Below are positions 20,230 to 27,772 of a DNA stretch of 64,000 nt, one piece after another. A program made the translations under genes and the position numbers. Source of the stretch: Microbacterium sp. Root553 (GTDB lineage: Bacteria; Actinomycetota; Actinomycetes; Actinomycetales; Microbacteriaceae); the NCBI RefSeq assembly GCF_001426995.1, contig NZ_LMFY01000001.1, forward strand, positions 492,960 through 556,959, read 5' to 3'. Each line of letters begins with the position of its first letter. Within the stretch, counting starts at the first letter, position 1. The notes below the pieces were generated by a model. It did not search any database, was not told the origin of the DNA, and saw only the letters and a list, made by a program, of their open reading frames with translations.

Positions 20230-22473
20230 TCATTCTTCGCCGATATTCGTCATGATTCGGTCCCCGAGAAACGAGGCGAGAGTTCTCGCGTATGTGCCGC
20301 TTACGTGGTTAGAGTCCGCGTACACAATGACATCTCCGATGACGGCGAAGCAGTCGGTTGAATCACAGAAGAAATCAGTCATGTCAACTAGGGGTAGATT
20401 GCTCGCGGCAGTTGCCGCGGTGAATTCGTCGGACGAGACTGCCGTGGAACGGTCAAGCGCGCACGGCGCTTTGACGTCATGCGTCATATCCAGACAACGC
20501 GGAATATTGACCTGCGATGTTGAGGGAACATCCCGAATGAAAAGGACCTCCTTGTCCGATGCACGCAGGCGTTCCCATGTTTCCGAAATCATCGCGGCCG
20601 AGAGCGAAACTTCCCCGGTGACAGCGTGGTCGTAGCTGCTCGAAAAACTCGAAAAGGCAACGACTCCGATGTCTTCGCGTGATTCGATTTCATCGAGAAC
20701 ACGTTTAGACCAGGTGGCGCATTCCTCGCGTTTCCACTCTTCACGCCCGGGTACCGCGAAAGGCACATCGGTCACGCCAGGACACCCCACTCGCAGGTAG
20801 GTGACAACTCTCCAGCCTCTCTCCGCGAAATACGAATCGAAGGCAGGTACGAGCGCCGCCGCGTGAGAGTCCCCGACGAGAGCAATCGTCTGGTCGAATC
20901 CGCTCGTCGCACCGTATTCACAGCTTCTCCACTCCTCACCAGGTTCAGCGACGCACCAATTCGGATCTAAATCGGTGGCCGCGAAGCGGGTGTTGATCCG
21001 ATCGGTGACCGCGAAAGGGTCTCCGCATTGAGCTTGGGGCGCCAATGCGCTTGCGCCGAAACATGGGGACTCATCGGCCAGCTGCGTCTGCACCCACTGT
21101 CGAGCATCAAACGTTCGAGCGTCGATCATCCTCGTTCCGGCGAAAGCAATTGCCACGACGACGATGGCGCCGATCAGCGCAAGGAGGTACGACGGCCACC
21201 GCCGCACCGCCCACCATCGTGCGGTGCGAACCGGGTCCTCCACCAGAACTTTCGTCACGCAGCCGAGGGCAACACTGATGAGTCCGATCGCGAGCGCCCC
21301 CAAGAGGCCAAAAGCCTCCCCGAAAACGAAGGGGTACAAGACAATCAGGGGCCAATGCCAGAGGTAGATCGCGTACGACCAGTCGCCGATTCGCTGGACA
21401 GGCCCAACGCTATAAATCTTTCGGGTAAAAGATCTTGTGCTGACGCTTCCCGCACCGCCGATGATCAGGAGCGCCCCGGCCACCGGAAGCAGGGCGATCG
21501 CCCCCGGAAACGGGGACGCATCTGAGAAAGAGATGGCGGACCAGGCGATGAGCGCCACCCCAGCCCACGCAGCCACCTCCCCAAAAAGCGCCCGTCGTGC
21601 CGTTGAATTAGCGTCCCGCCGTGGCGAGGAGATGTGCAGAGAGAGGATCGCGAGCAATGCACCGGCAGCGAACTCCCAGGCGCGCGTGAAAGTGCTGAAG
21701 TAGGCGAGCGGCTTGGCATAACCCGTCAGGTAGATAGAGTAGGCGAGCGAGCCCAAAAATACCGCGAGGAGGACTATCGATACGGTGGTTCGCACCTGGG
21801 GCCAGGCTGTTGGAGGAGTCGAGCGTCGTACCCTCAGACGCACGATTGCGATAGCGGCCACAAGCAGCAGAGGCCAGATGAGATAGAACTGCTCCTCGAC
21901 CGACAACGACCAGTAGTGTTGCACGAGAGAGGTCGGGCTGTCTGCGCCGAGATAGTCGACGGAATCTATTGCAAGCGCCCAGTTCACGACATAGAGAGCA
22001 CTCGCCGCAATCTGCTGCAAATTGCTCCGCAGAAATGTGTCCGGCAACCACACGAAAGCTGCGACGACGCAGACGAAGAGCACGAGCAGTGACGCCGGTA
22101 GCAATCGACGGATTCGCCGCGCCCAGAAGCGCGTCACTGATACTGTTCCTCTCGTCCGGACTTCGGCGAGGAGGTGCGCGGTGATGAGGAAACCTGAGAT
22201 TACGAAGAATACGTCGACGCCGACGTAGCCTCCTGGCAGAGCGCTGGGCCACAGGTGCCAGAGGACGACGAGCAGAACTGCAACTGCACGGAGTGCTTGA
22301 ATCTCCGATCGGAATTCGCGGCTCGTGCTCGGAGAGCCGTCGCGCTTTGGTGCTGTGGCGTCTGAGTTGACAGCTGTACCGGCTTGACCCTTGCTAGTTG
22401 TCACGTTCATCTTTCGTACCTGGTTTCGCAACGCTGGTCGACGACCGGCATCTTGGTATTCTTGCACGCGCAC
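20230..22473 (-). CDS. Acyltransferase-3 / SGNH fusion (OafA/YrhL-like O-acetyltransferase)
   Basis: A 747-residue membrane enzyme predicted to O-acetylate a cell-envelope glycan. The first ~420 residues are the acyltransferase-3 domain with about ten membrane helices: FRSEIQALRAVAVLLVVLWH at the start, FFVISGFLIT, RRIRRLLPA, and YWSLSVEEQFYLIWP. The periplasmic C-terminus is an SGNH-like domain with VGDSHAAALVPAF (Ser of block I) and DSNHVSGTYAR near the end (His). I kept the GTG at 22473, preceded by GGGGGAAGACC; the ATG at 22410 (MNVTTSK) is an alternative with a weak ribosome site. Codon usage is less GC-rich than the flanks, and it looks like cargo of the element, for example altering surface glycans. 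Confidence 0.88.
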   Translation of the reverse strand: MRVQEYQDAGRRPALRNQVRKMNVTTSKGQAGTAVNSDATAPKRDGSPSTSREFRSEIQALRAVAVLLVVLWHLWPSALPGGYVGVDVFFVISGFLITAHLLAEVRTRGTVSVTRFWARRIRRLLPASLLVLFVCVVAAFVWLPDTFLRSNLQQIAASALYVVNWALAIDSVDYLGADSPTSLVQHYWSLSVEEQFYLIWPLLLVAAIAIVRLRVRRSTPPTAWPQVRTTVSIVLLAVFLGSLAYSIYLTGYAKPLAYFSTFTRAWEFAAGALLAILSLHISSPRRDANSTARRALFGEVAAWAGVALIAWSAISFSDASPFPGAIALLPVAGALLIIGGAGSVSTRSFTRKIYSVGPVQRIGDWSYAIYLWHWPLIVLYPFVFGEAFGLLGALAIGLISVALGCVTKVLVEDPVRTARWWAVRRWPSYLLALIGAIVVVAIAFAGTRMIDARTFDARQWVQTQLADESPCFGASALAPQAQCGDPFAVTDRINTRFAATDLDPNWCVAEPGEEWRSCEYGATSGFDQTIALVGDSHAAALVPAFDSYFAERGWRVVTYLRVGCPGVTDVPFAVPGREEWKREECATWSKRVLDEIESREDIGVVAFSSFSSSYDHAVTGEVSLSAAMISETWERLRASDKEVLFIRDVPSTSQVNIPRCLDMTHDVKAPCALDRSTAVSSDEFTAATAASNLPLVDMTDFFCDSTDCFAVIGDVIVYADSNHVSGTYARTLASFLGDRIMTNIGEE

Positions 22474-22984
22474 GGTCTTCCCCCGGCGTTATAGCTCGCA
22501 CACGCGATGTCGTCAGCTCAGGCCAGCGGCTCCGCCACGTAATGCTGGAGGCGTTCCATGATGGCGAGGTCGAAGTCGGCTGCGTCCTCGAAATCTTGAA
22601 GAGTGATTCGCCCTGGGTTTCGTCCCGACTTTTCTATCTGTAAGAGTTGGAATGATGTCGAGAATCTATCCAACCGAGTTCCGGGAACGCGCCCTGAGGC
22701 TGCTGGCCGAGGTCCGCGCTGATCACCCGTCCGATTGGGCGGCGTTCTCGTGGAGGCCTTCATAGTTGGAGGCTAACGGCGCGGTGGGCGACCGCAGCTG
22801 GTTCGTTTGACTGAGTTCCGGTATGACGGTCAGCGACCGTGACTCTGCGGCCGTGCGGGTGCACCGCTGCGGTGCTTTCGTTCCGAGCGCCGGCAGAGTC
22901 GGTGGGGCGATCGCGCGCATAGGTTGACCCGGCGCAGTGTCGGAGGCGCGGCGAATGCTGGAGAGGTAGGCGGAAGGGGATCTC
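22474..22984. other. 511-bp region with no intact gene
   Basis: Between the acyltransferase and the zeta locus I find only one recognisable remnant, a truncated IS3 OrfA start at 22652-22765. A minus-strand frame ending near 22518 (reading TLQDFEDAADFDLAIMERLQ) looks protein-like but has no start or known family. It may be debris of a deleted gene. Confidence 0.5.
22652..22765 (+). pseudogene. Truncated IS3-type OrfA fragment
   Basis: A 37-codon frame starting MMSRIYPTEFRERALRLL and continuing to HPSDWAAFSW matches the N-terminus of IS3-family OrfA proteins, which normally continue for another ~60 residues through an HTH. Here it ends abruptly at TAG. It is a different IS type from the complete element at 18872-20132. 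Assigned by motif only. Confidence 0.6.
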
Positions 22985-23251
22985 ATGGCTAAGACGGCAG
23001 TCGCTCCCGAGATCGTGGATTTCGACCCGATGGTCTACGACATCATGCGCGAGACCGCGACCGAGTTGCGTGGCGAGTGCATCTGGCTCTCGGACCACGC
23101 TGACACGGCCGCCGAGCGCGAGGAGGCCACGGCCGCGCACATCGCCCTGTGGCAGGACGTGAACAGCGTGCGCGGTTCGGACCTGGCGACGATCAAGGCG
23201 AAGACCGACGAGTACCGGTCACGTCTGCGCCATTTACGCGCGACTGCGTGA
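22985..23251 (+). CDS. Small protein coupled to zeta toxin (possible antitoxin)
   Basis: An 88-residue, mostly helical, acidic protein with no motif I recognise. It begins at ATG 22985 and ends in GTGA, where its stop overlaps the GTG start of the zeta-toxin frame, so the two are translationally coupled. Small proteins placed like this upstream of zeta/PezT kinases act as antitoxins. The role here is inferred from position and size alone. Confidence 0.6.
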   Translation: MAKTAVAPEIVDFDPMVYDIMRETATELRGECIWLSDHADTAAEREEATAAHIALWQDVNSVRGSDLATIKAKTDEYRSRLRHLRATA

Positions 23252-24110
23252 GCTGGAGGGATGATCTCAGCGCGGACGAGCTGCGCGAGATCTTCGACCG
23301 CAAGATCGCGCCCACGCTGACCGCCGGCGGCGCCGCCGCCGAGCTGCACCCGTATTTGGTGTTCGTCGGTGCCCAGCCGGGAGCGGGCAAGTCGCGCGCG
23401 ATCGCGGACGTGCACAGCGAGCGGCCGGTGCGGTGCCCGTCATCGGCGACGACTTCCGCGCCTTCCACCCCGACTACCGCACCCTGATGCGCACCGACCC
23501 GCTCGCGATGCCGCACGTCACCGCCCAGGCCTCCGGCGCTTGGGTCGGCATGGCCGCCGACTACCTGCGCGCCGAGCGGCGCAGCGTCATCCTGGAGACG
23601 ACGATGCGACAGCTGCCGGTGGTCGAATCCACAGCAGCCACGTTCCGCACGCAGGGCTATCGGGTCGAGGCGCACGTGCTCGCCGTCCCTGGCGCCGTCT
23701 CCGCCCTCGGAACCGTGAGCCGCTACCTCGGAGAGGCAGCCGGCAACGATCAGAACCGGTGGACGCCCTCAGCAGCCCACGAAGCCGCCTACGAGGCAAT
23801 GCCCGTCACGGCGGAGCAGCTGGTGGCCGATTCCCGGCGAGTATGCCGCGAGCACGTGGCGATCGCCGAGTGGTCTCTCACACCCCTCGTTCGGCGGAGC
23901 CGTGAATTATCCGAGCCGCTGATCGATCGGTTCCAGACCGCCGGAATGGGGTACACACACGAGAACGGCCGACGAGCAGTGGGTGACCACCCTAGGCTTG
24001 AGCGGATTCTTGTTCTAGGAGCGCTTGTCTTTGCCACATCTACCGGATCTTTCTTCAACCGCTCAGATCGTCGCGCGTGCGGCAATTCGTCGAGACCTCG
24101 CTGCGCTTGA
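23248..24110 (+). pseudogene. Zeta-toxin family kinase, frameshifted
   Basis: The first frame (GTG 23248) reads through the Walker A motif VFVGAQPGAGKSRAIADV and then goes out of frame near 23422-23427. From 23427 the next frame continues with AVPVIGDDFRAFHPDY, LETTMRQLP and a plausible zeta C-terminus, ending at 24110. One missing base in the GAGCGGCC-GGT stretch explains it: restoring it would read ERPGAVPVIGDDF. Zeta toxins phosphorylate UDP-N-acetylglucosamine or related sugars. As written, the protein would lack most of the substrate-binding domain. A sequencing error is possible, but loss of a toxin in a decaying element is also expected. Confidence 0.8.
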
Positions 24111-24519
24111 CCTAGACCGTGCCATGGCTCAATCAGCTCGCTCTGAAGCGGGCGACCACGATCTTGAAGGGTGGCTGAATCGGTCTCGGCCAATCGGTTC
24201 AGGGCCTGGCTCCCGGCTGCTGGAGGGATTCAGCGGCTCGACCCCCTACGAAATCTGTGAGCGGTTCGCTGCAGGGCTCATCGAGGAGTCTCAAGTTATC
24301 GACGAGCTGGTTCGATATCCGTATGCCCCGGGCGGGACGACCGACGGTTACGACTCGCTGATCGTCGATCCTCCCGGCACCTGGTCGGAAGTGAGCACAG
24401 CTGCTCGACATGGACTGATCGGCGACAACGTCTATGAGGCTGTGTTCAACCGTCGGCATCCCTCGAGCGACTCCGAGAACCCGTCGGTCGGCCCCGAGGA
24501 ACTGAATTCGGCCGGCTGA
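24025..24519 (+). CDS. Hypothetical protein downstream of zeta locus
   Basis: A 164-residue protein starting at TTG 24025 (or TTG 24031), with AGGAG a few bases upstream and the start inside the 3' end of the zeta pseudogene. It is acidic and soluble. The region ELVRYPYAPGGTTDGYDSL followed by PPGTWSEVSTAAR looks well structured, but I recognise no family. Its last ~74 bp overlap the convergent RHH gene. It might be part of the toxin-antitoxin unit. Confidence 0.55.
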   Translation: MSLPHLPDLSSTAQIVARAAIRRDLAALDLDRAMAQSARSEAGDHDLEGWLNRSRPIGSGPGSRLLEGFSGSTPYEICERFAAGLIEESQVIDELVRYPYAPGGTTDGYDSLIVDPPGTWSEVSTAARHGLIGDNVYEAVFNRRHPSSDSENPSVGPEELNSAG

Positions 24520-24718
24520 CCAAGAAGGTCTCACCGGAGTTGTACCTGGCCTCGAGACGAGCGACCTCGTAGAGCACAGCGTTGCTGAGAAAATCTGACA
24601 GCGAGCGGTGCCCCTCGACCACCATCGTGCTGAGCATGGCAGCGCGCATACGCTCGTCGAGCATTGGATCTATGTAGAAAGACACCTTCTTCGGCACCGG
24701 ACCCTCGGAGCTTGTCAT
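24446..24718 (-). CDS. Small RHH-type / ParB-like DNA-binding protein
   Basis: A 90-residue protein with a predicted ribbon-helix-helix core: KKVSFYIDPMLDERMRAAML, then HRSLSDFLSNAVLYEVARLE. This resembles small partition/centromere-binding proteins found on plasmids and integrative elements, so a role in maintenance or mobilization control is plausible. The ATG at 24718 overlaps the MobC-like gene stop (ATGA). The Arg/Ser-rich C-terminus overlaps the convergent ORF at 24025-24519. Confidence 0.6.
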   Translation of the reverse strand: MTSSEGPVPKKVSFYIDPMLDERMRAAMLSTMVVEGHRSLSDFLSNAVLYEVARLEARYNSGETFLVSRPNSVPRGRPTGSRSRSRDADG

Positions 24719-25101
24719 AGCGAGAACCGTTCTACACATCGATCGATCGACTCGTAAGCGGCTTTCGCTTGCTGCAGATGCTCGCGCAACGAAGGCATAT
24801 CGGTGCTTCCCGTCGAGTTAGCCACTCGCGCGATCTGATTGACGTTGCTGGCGATGTTCGAGATGAGTCGCTCGATGCGGAAGAACATCTCCAGAGCGTT
24901 CCTTCGATCGGTAGCCGTCTCGCCGGGCTCGGGAGAAAGTGCTGACTCAACCAGTAAGCGGGCAACAGTGACCCCTTGCTCGGCGGACCGAGCGACCAAT
25001 GCTGCTTCCTCGTCCTCGTTGACCTTCACCTTGTGAACGATCTGTCGCGACACGGGCGCGTTCGGCCTGCGACGGCTCCGGCCTGCGTGGTCGACCATCA
25101 T
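24715..25101 (-). CDS. MobC-like relaxosome accessory protein
   Basis: A 128-residue basic protein with an N-terminal RHH-like segment (VKVNEDEEAALVARSAEQGV) and the MobC signature around SNIASNVNQIARVANSTG, followed by a helical tail. MobC assists the relaxase in opening oriT. No relaxase gene is present in the element, so it may work with one in trans or be a relic. Start is uncertain: I prefer the ATG at 25101 (GGAG just upstream); ATG 25110 and TTG 25152 are in frame. Coupled to the RHH gene by ATGA. Confidence 0.72.
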   Translation of the reverse strand: MMVDHAGRSRRRPNAPVSRQIVHKVKVNEDEEAALVARSAEQGVTVARLLVESALSPEPGETATDRRNALEMFFRIERLISNIASNVNQIARVANSTGSTDMPSLREHLQQAKAAYESIDRCVERFSL

Positions 25102-25194
25102 GCTCTCCATGCCCAGCGCAGCGAACGGGAGAAGACTCGGCCGGACAGACAAGCCGAGTTAGGGGCCCTAACGGTATAGCTTGCTCCGCAGGAT

Positions 25195-26469
25195 TCACGA
25201 CCGCACATGGGTCACCTCGTCGATGTGGGGACCTGTCGCTGCCGCGAGATGCTCCGCATCCCTTTGCCTTCCGTTCGGATCGCGGGTAGCGGCGCGTAGC
25301 GGCTGTGTAGCTTGTCGAGTGCCTGGTTCTTCCTTGTCTCTCTCCGTATGTAGCGGCGTAGCCCCTGTAGCGGACAAATGTGCAGAGGCGAGGTACCGCA
25401 TCCATGCGTCACGGAGATCGACGAGTCGGTATCCCTTTCGAACGCTCTCTCCCACCCGGTGATTGGCTGGGCGGACTCCGTATGGGCGGAGCACCCGAGC
25501 GACTCCCGCGACTCCGAGCGCACCCGCGAGATCCCGATACTCCGGCACTTTGGCTAGGGCTTCGACCAGCTGGACGCTCCCGATCCATGTGCCATCCCGT
25601 TGCGAGTCAAGCACCTCACGGGTGGCTTCTAGAAGAGCCAAACCAACGTTCGCGGAACTCTCGTCCTCTCGCGCCTGCTCAACCATGGTGATTGCTGCTG
25701 TCCAAGCACGGTTGATCCACTCGTCTCCAGCGAGATGAGCCACTGCAACGAGCGGCTCCCAGAGATCCGCTGCACGGTCCTCCACCGGCAGTTCAGGGCG
25801 GACGCTGGCTATCTCATCTTGATGATCGGTCAGTAGGCGGTGCAGGCGGTGGCGTACTACCGCGAGATACTCCCCTGCGTCCCTGAGCCGGAACTGCTCA
25901 ACGAGTTCATTGCCCGAGCGCCTGCGCATGGTGAGCACTATCGCTCGATCTTCGATGGTGTCCGGTAGTGCGCCGATCGAAGCGATTGCTGCCAGGGCGA
26001 AAACCCGATACTCCTTCAGTTGATTGTTGGGCTTCTCCACCCGGCCATAGACGAATCCTCGCTGAAATCCGGTGTTGAGGATCCCTCGAAGAGCTTCCGA
26101 CCGTTCACTCGGCCTCCCCGCTGAGAAGATCGCATCCGCTTCGTCGAGCATCAACGTCGGCGGGGTGTCCCCTGCCTTTTCGATGCGACGGAAGAGATAG
26201 GGAACGCTGACGTCGGCAAATCGCACAGGATCATTCACTAGCAGGCTCAGCACCTCGAGTAGGCGCGTCTTGCCCGATCGCTTCTCGGCTGATCGGATCA
26301 CCAACCGCGGAGCAACGTCCAGAGCTGGAACCACATGGGATGCGGCCGCCCACAAAGTCACTGCATCGTAGGACGCGGCGTCCGGCAGCACGCAGTATCG
26401 ACGAATCGCTCGCTGAGCGGAATCGAGCGCGTCCGCGAGCTCAGGTATCGGAGTGACCAAGAGATTCAC
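25195..26469 (-). CDS. DUF3631 domain-containing P-loop protein
   Basis: A 424-residue predicted ATPase. It has a P-loop-like IRSAEKRSGKTRLLEVL near residue 60, a Walker B-like TLMLDEADAIF near 105 and the DUF3631 C-terminal half (DLWEPLVAVAHLAGDEW onward). DUF3631 proteins occur in phage and integrative elements, often fused to or near primase-helicase domains, so replication of the excised element is the likely role. It overlaps the excisionase-like gene by 4 bp (ATGA). The C-terminal ~60 residues are polar and disordered. Confidence 0.82.
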   Translation of the reverse strand: MNLLVTPIPELADALDSAQRAIRRYCVLPDAASYDAVTLWAAASHVVPALDVAPRLVIRSAEKRSGKTRLLEVLSLLVNDPVRFADVSVPYLFRRIEKAGDTPPTLMLDEADAIFSAGRPSERSEALRGILNTGFQRGFVYGRVEKPNNQLKEYRVFALAAIASIGALPDTIEDRAIVLTMRRRSGNELVEQFRLRDAGEYLAVVRHRLHRLLTDHQDEIASVRPELPVEDRAADLWEPLVAVAHLAGDEWINRAWTAAITMVEQAREDESSANVGLALLEATREVLDSQRDGTWIGSVQLVEALAKVPEYRDLAGALGVAGVARVLRPYGVRPANHRVGESVRKGYRLVDLRDAWMRYLASAHLSATGATPLHTERDKEEPGTRQATQPLRAATRDPNGRQRDAEHLAAATGPHIDEVTHVRS

Positions 26470-26663
26470 CTACCGCTCGCCGTCGTGCGACTCTGTCGGA
26501 TCCACTCCACGACTTCAGAACGCGCGTATCGAATCGTTCGAGGTCCCAGCCTGTAGAAGTCGGGCCCCTTGCCGAGGTAGCGAAGCTGGGCCAGCGCGCC
26601 AGTCGTCATTCCGGCGATGAGGGCAGCCTCTGCGGGAGTGAGTAGTGACTCATCCATGATCAT
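26466..26663 (-). CDS. Excisionase-like helix-turn-helix protein (MerR/HTH_17 type)
   Basis: A 65-residue winged-helix protein: LLTPAEAALIAGMTTGALAQ, then RYLGKGPDFYRLGPRTIRYAR and a helix EVVEWIRQS. This is the pattern of Xis/AlpA-like proteins that direct excision or activate integrase genes. The ATG at 26663 has GAAGGGAAC upstream; the longer frame lacks a ribosome site. It is the first gene of the minus-strand module and is divergent from the XRE regulator, with 85 bp between. Confidence 0.8.
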   Translation of the reverse strand: MIMDESLLTPAEAALIAGMTTGALAQLRYLGKGPDFYRLGPRTIRYARSEVVEWIRQSRTTASGR

Positions 26664-26747
26664 GTTCCCTTCGTTTCGTTGTGCTCGTCTGCTGTGAGCA
26701 CTTGCTTCGACGATGACAACGTCTGAAGTCTGAGACACGATGGTGAG

Positions 26748-27479
26748 ATGGATTGGTCCGAATCGGGGAAAGACTCGTTTGCTCGCTCGATCGGTGAGCG
26801 CATCCGGGAACTGCGTCTGCGCCGCGGATTCCGATCCGTTCGTGATTTAGCTGCTGCTATCCCGAACGAACGCCTCAGCGCGAAGGTCGTCAGCAACATC
26901 GAGATCGGGCGCAAGCTCGATCTGACAGTTGTCGAGCTTCTTGAGCTGTCTAGAGCGTTGGGCGTTGCACCACAGCAGATCCTTGTCGATCACCACCGTC
27001 CCTATGAGGCGACAGGGATTCCAGGAATCAGCGAGGAGATCGCGACGATGTCCGCGATCGATTTCCTCGAATGGCTCTCCCTCCCGTTCGAGGGTCACCA
27101 GCTGTTCATGAACGTGAACGCGGAGACGCCTGAAGAAACGTCTACGCTGGTCGCGATTCGAAGCTATGAGATGCAACGACGGGAAGCGGCGCACCATACG
27201 GAATTGCTGGCCCGGGCGCTTCAGGTCAACCGTAAGTTCCCCGGCTTCAACGATCTGGGGCTTCTCCGCAACCGCGCGGCCGAATCCTTCGCTGAGCTTC
27301 GACGCATGGCGAGCTTCCTGGAACAACATGGAGTTCGCGTGCCAGCTGACCACCTTGACCACGGTTTGACCACAACTCTCGGCGAGATATCGCTTCAGAG
27401 AGATCACACAGATCACATAGATCACCGAGATAGCGGGGATCGGAACTTCGACGCTTCGGCCCATGAACGCGAAATCTGA
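26748..27479 (+). CDS. XRE-family transcriptional regulator
   Basis: A 243-residue protein with an N-terminal HTH_3 domain (GERIRELRLRRGFRSVRDLAAAI, then VSNIEIGRKLDLTVVELLELS) at about residues 15-75 and a C-terminal helical region of no known family. Placed divergently from the excisionase/DUF3631 operon, it probably represses it. The stop codon TGA overlaps the first base pairs of attR. Near the end a 9-bp tandem repeat encodes DHTDHIDHRD. Confidence 0.82.
   Translation: MDWSESGKDSFARSIGERIRELRLRRGFRSVRDLAAAIPNERLSAKVVSNIEIGRKLDLTVVELLELSRALGVAPQQILVDHHRPYEATGIPGISEEIATMSAIDFLEWLSLPFEGHQLFMNVNAETPEETSTLVAIRSYEMQRREAAHHTELLARALQVNRKFPGFNDLGLLRNRAAESFAELRRMASFLEQHGVRVPADHLDHGLTTTLGEISLQRDHTDHIDHRDSGDRNFDASAHEREI
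27401..27431 (+). repeat. Short tandem repeat AGATCACAN, about 3.4 copies
   Basis: AGATCACAC, AGATCACAT and AGATCACCG followed by AGAT, within the 3' end of the XRE gene. Could be coding slippage or a small binding-site array close to attR. Confidence 0.6.
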
Positions 27480-27523
27480 CTGAAAATCGTGAGGTCACGG
27501 GATCGACGCCCGTCGGAGCCACA
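27478..27523 (+). repeat. attR core of the integrative element
   Basis: 46 bp identical to 17397-17442, a copy of the 3' part of tRNA-Phe with no 5' half, so not a functional tRNA. The following ~58 bp match the region after the tRNA gene with scattered changes. Confidence 0.93.
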
Positions 27524-27550
27524 GGGTGATCATTACAGTCACCTTAGGAA

Positions 27551-27580
27551 CCCTCGCCTAGCTTCTACATGGCGGGGGTT
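27551..27580 (+). terminator. Duplicated tRNA-Phe terminator (right copy)
   Basis: Same stem as 17471-17498: CCCTCGCC (27551-27558) with GGCGGGGG (27571-27578), followed by a weaker T-run. Its conservation beyond the att core suggests it was the original chromosomal terminator before integration. Confidence 0.7.
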
Positions 27581-27772
27581 TCCGCTTTTCTCCGGCAGTG
27601 GCGCCTCTCCCCCGCTACGCCCTGCAACGCCGAGACGCCGATCCCACTTGCCGGAATCACGACCTCACGAGCCGGATCGATGCTCGATGCGCGTGCGATC
27701 ATCGAACCCACTGCCATGTCGAGACGTCTCGGGTGTGAGCCGGTCTCCGCCGGTCTCCGCGGGGCGTGGGAC

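Larger units (their letters stand above)
17397..27523. mobile_element. ~10.1-kb integrative element in the 3' end of tRNA-Phe
   Basis: The segment between the two 46-bp direct repeats carries a tyrosine integrase next to the tRNA, an excisionase-like HTH gene and an XRE regulator at the far end, a DUF3631 ATPase, a MobC-like protein, an RHH protein, a broken zeta toxin gene, an acyltransferase and an IS3 element. This is the layout of an integrative (possibly mobilizable) element. No relaxase, coupling protein, type IV secretion gene or phage structural gene is visible, so self-transfer is unlikely. Base composition is visibly less GC-rich in places (acyltransferase, MobC and DUF3631 genes) than in the flanks. 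Confidence 0.9.

Noticed and set aside
21028..21525. Plus-strand ORF inside the acyltransferase gene
   Set aside because: Shadow frame; the minus strand carries the complete acyltransferase-3/SGNH motifs.
26847..27464. Minus-strand ORF opposite the XRE gene
   Set aside because: No ribosome site or motif; the XRE gene has a clear HTH and divergent promoter arrangement.
27478..27523. Second tRNA-Phe
   Set aside because: Only the 3' part is present; the D arm and 5' acceptor strand are missing, so it is the attR repeat.
27565..27720. Minus-strand peptide containing DPAREVVIPASGIGVSAL just outside attR
   Set aside because: It looks protein-like and could be a vestige of a gene cut by integration, but it has no start, no ribosome site and no family I can name.
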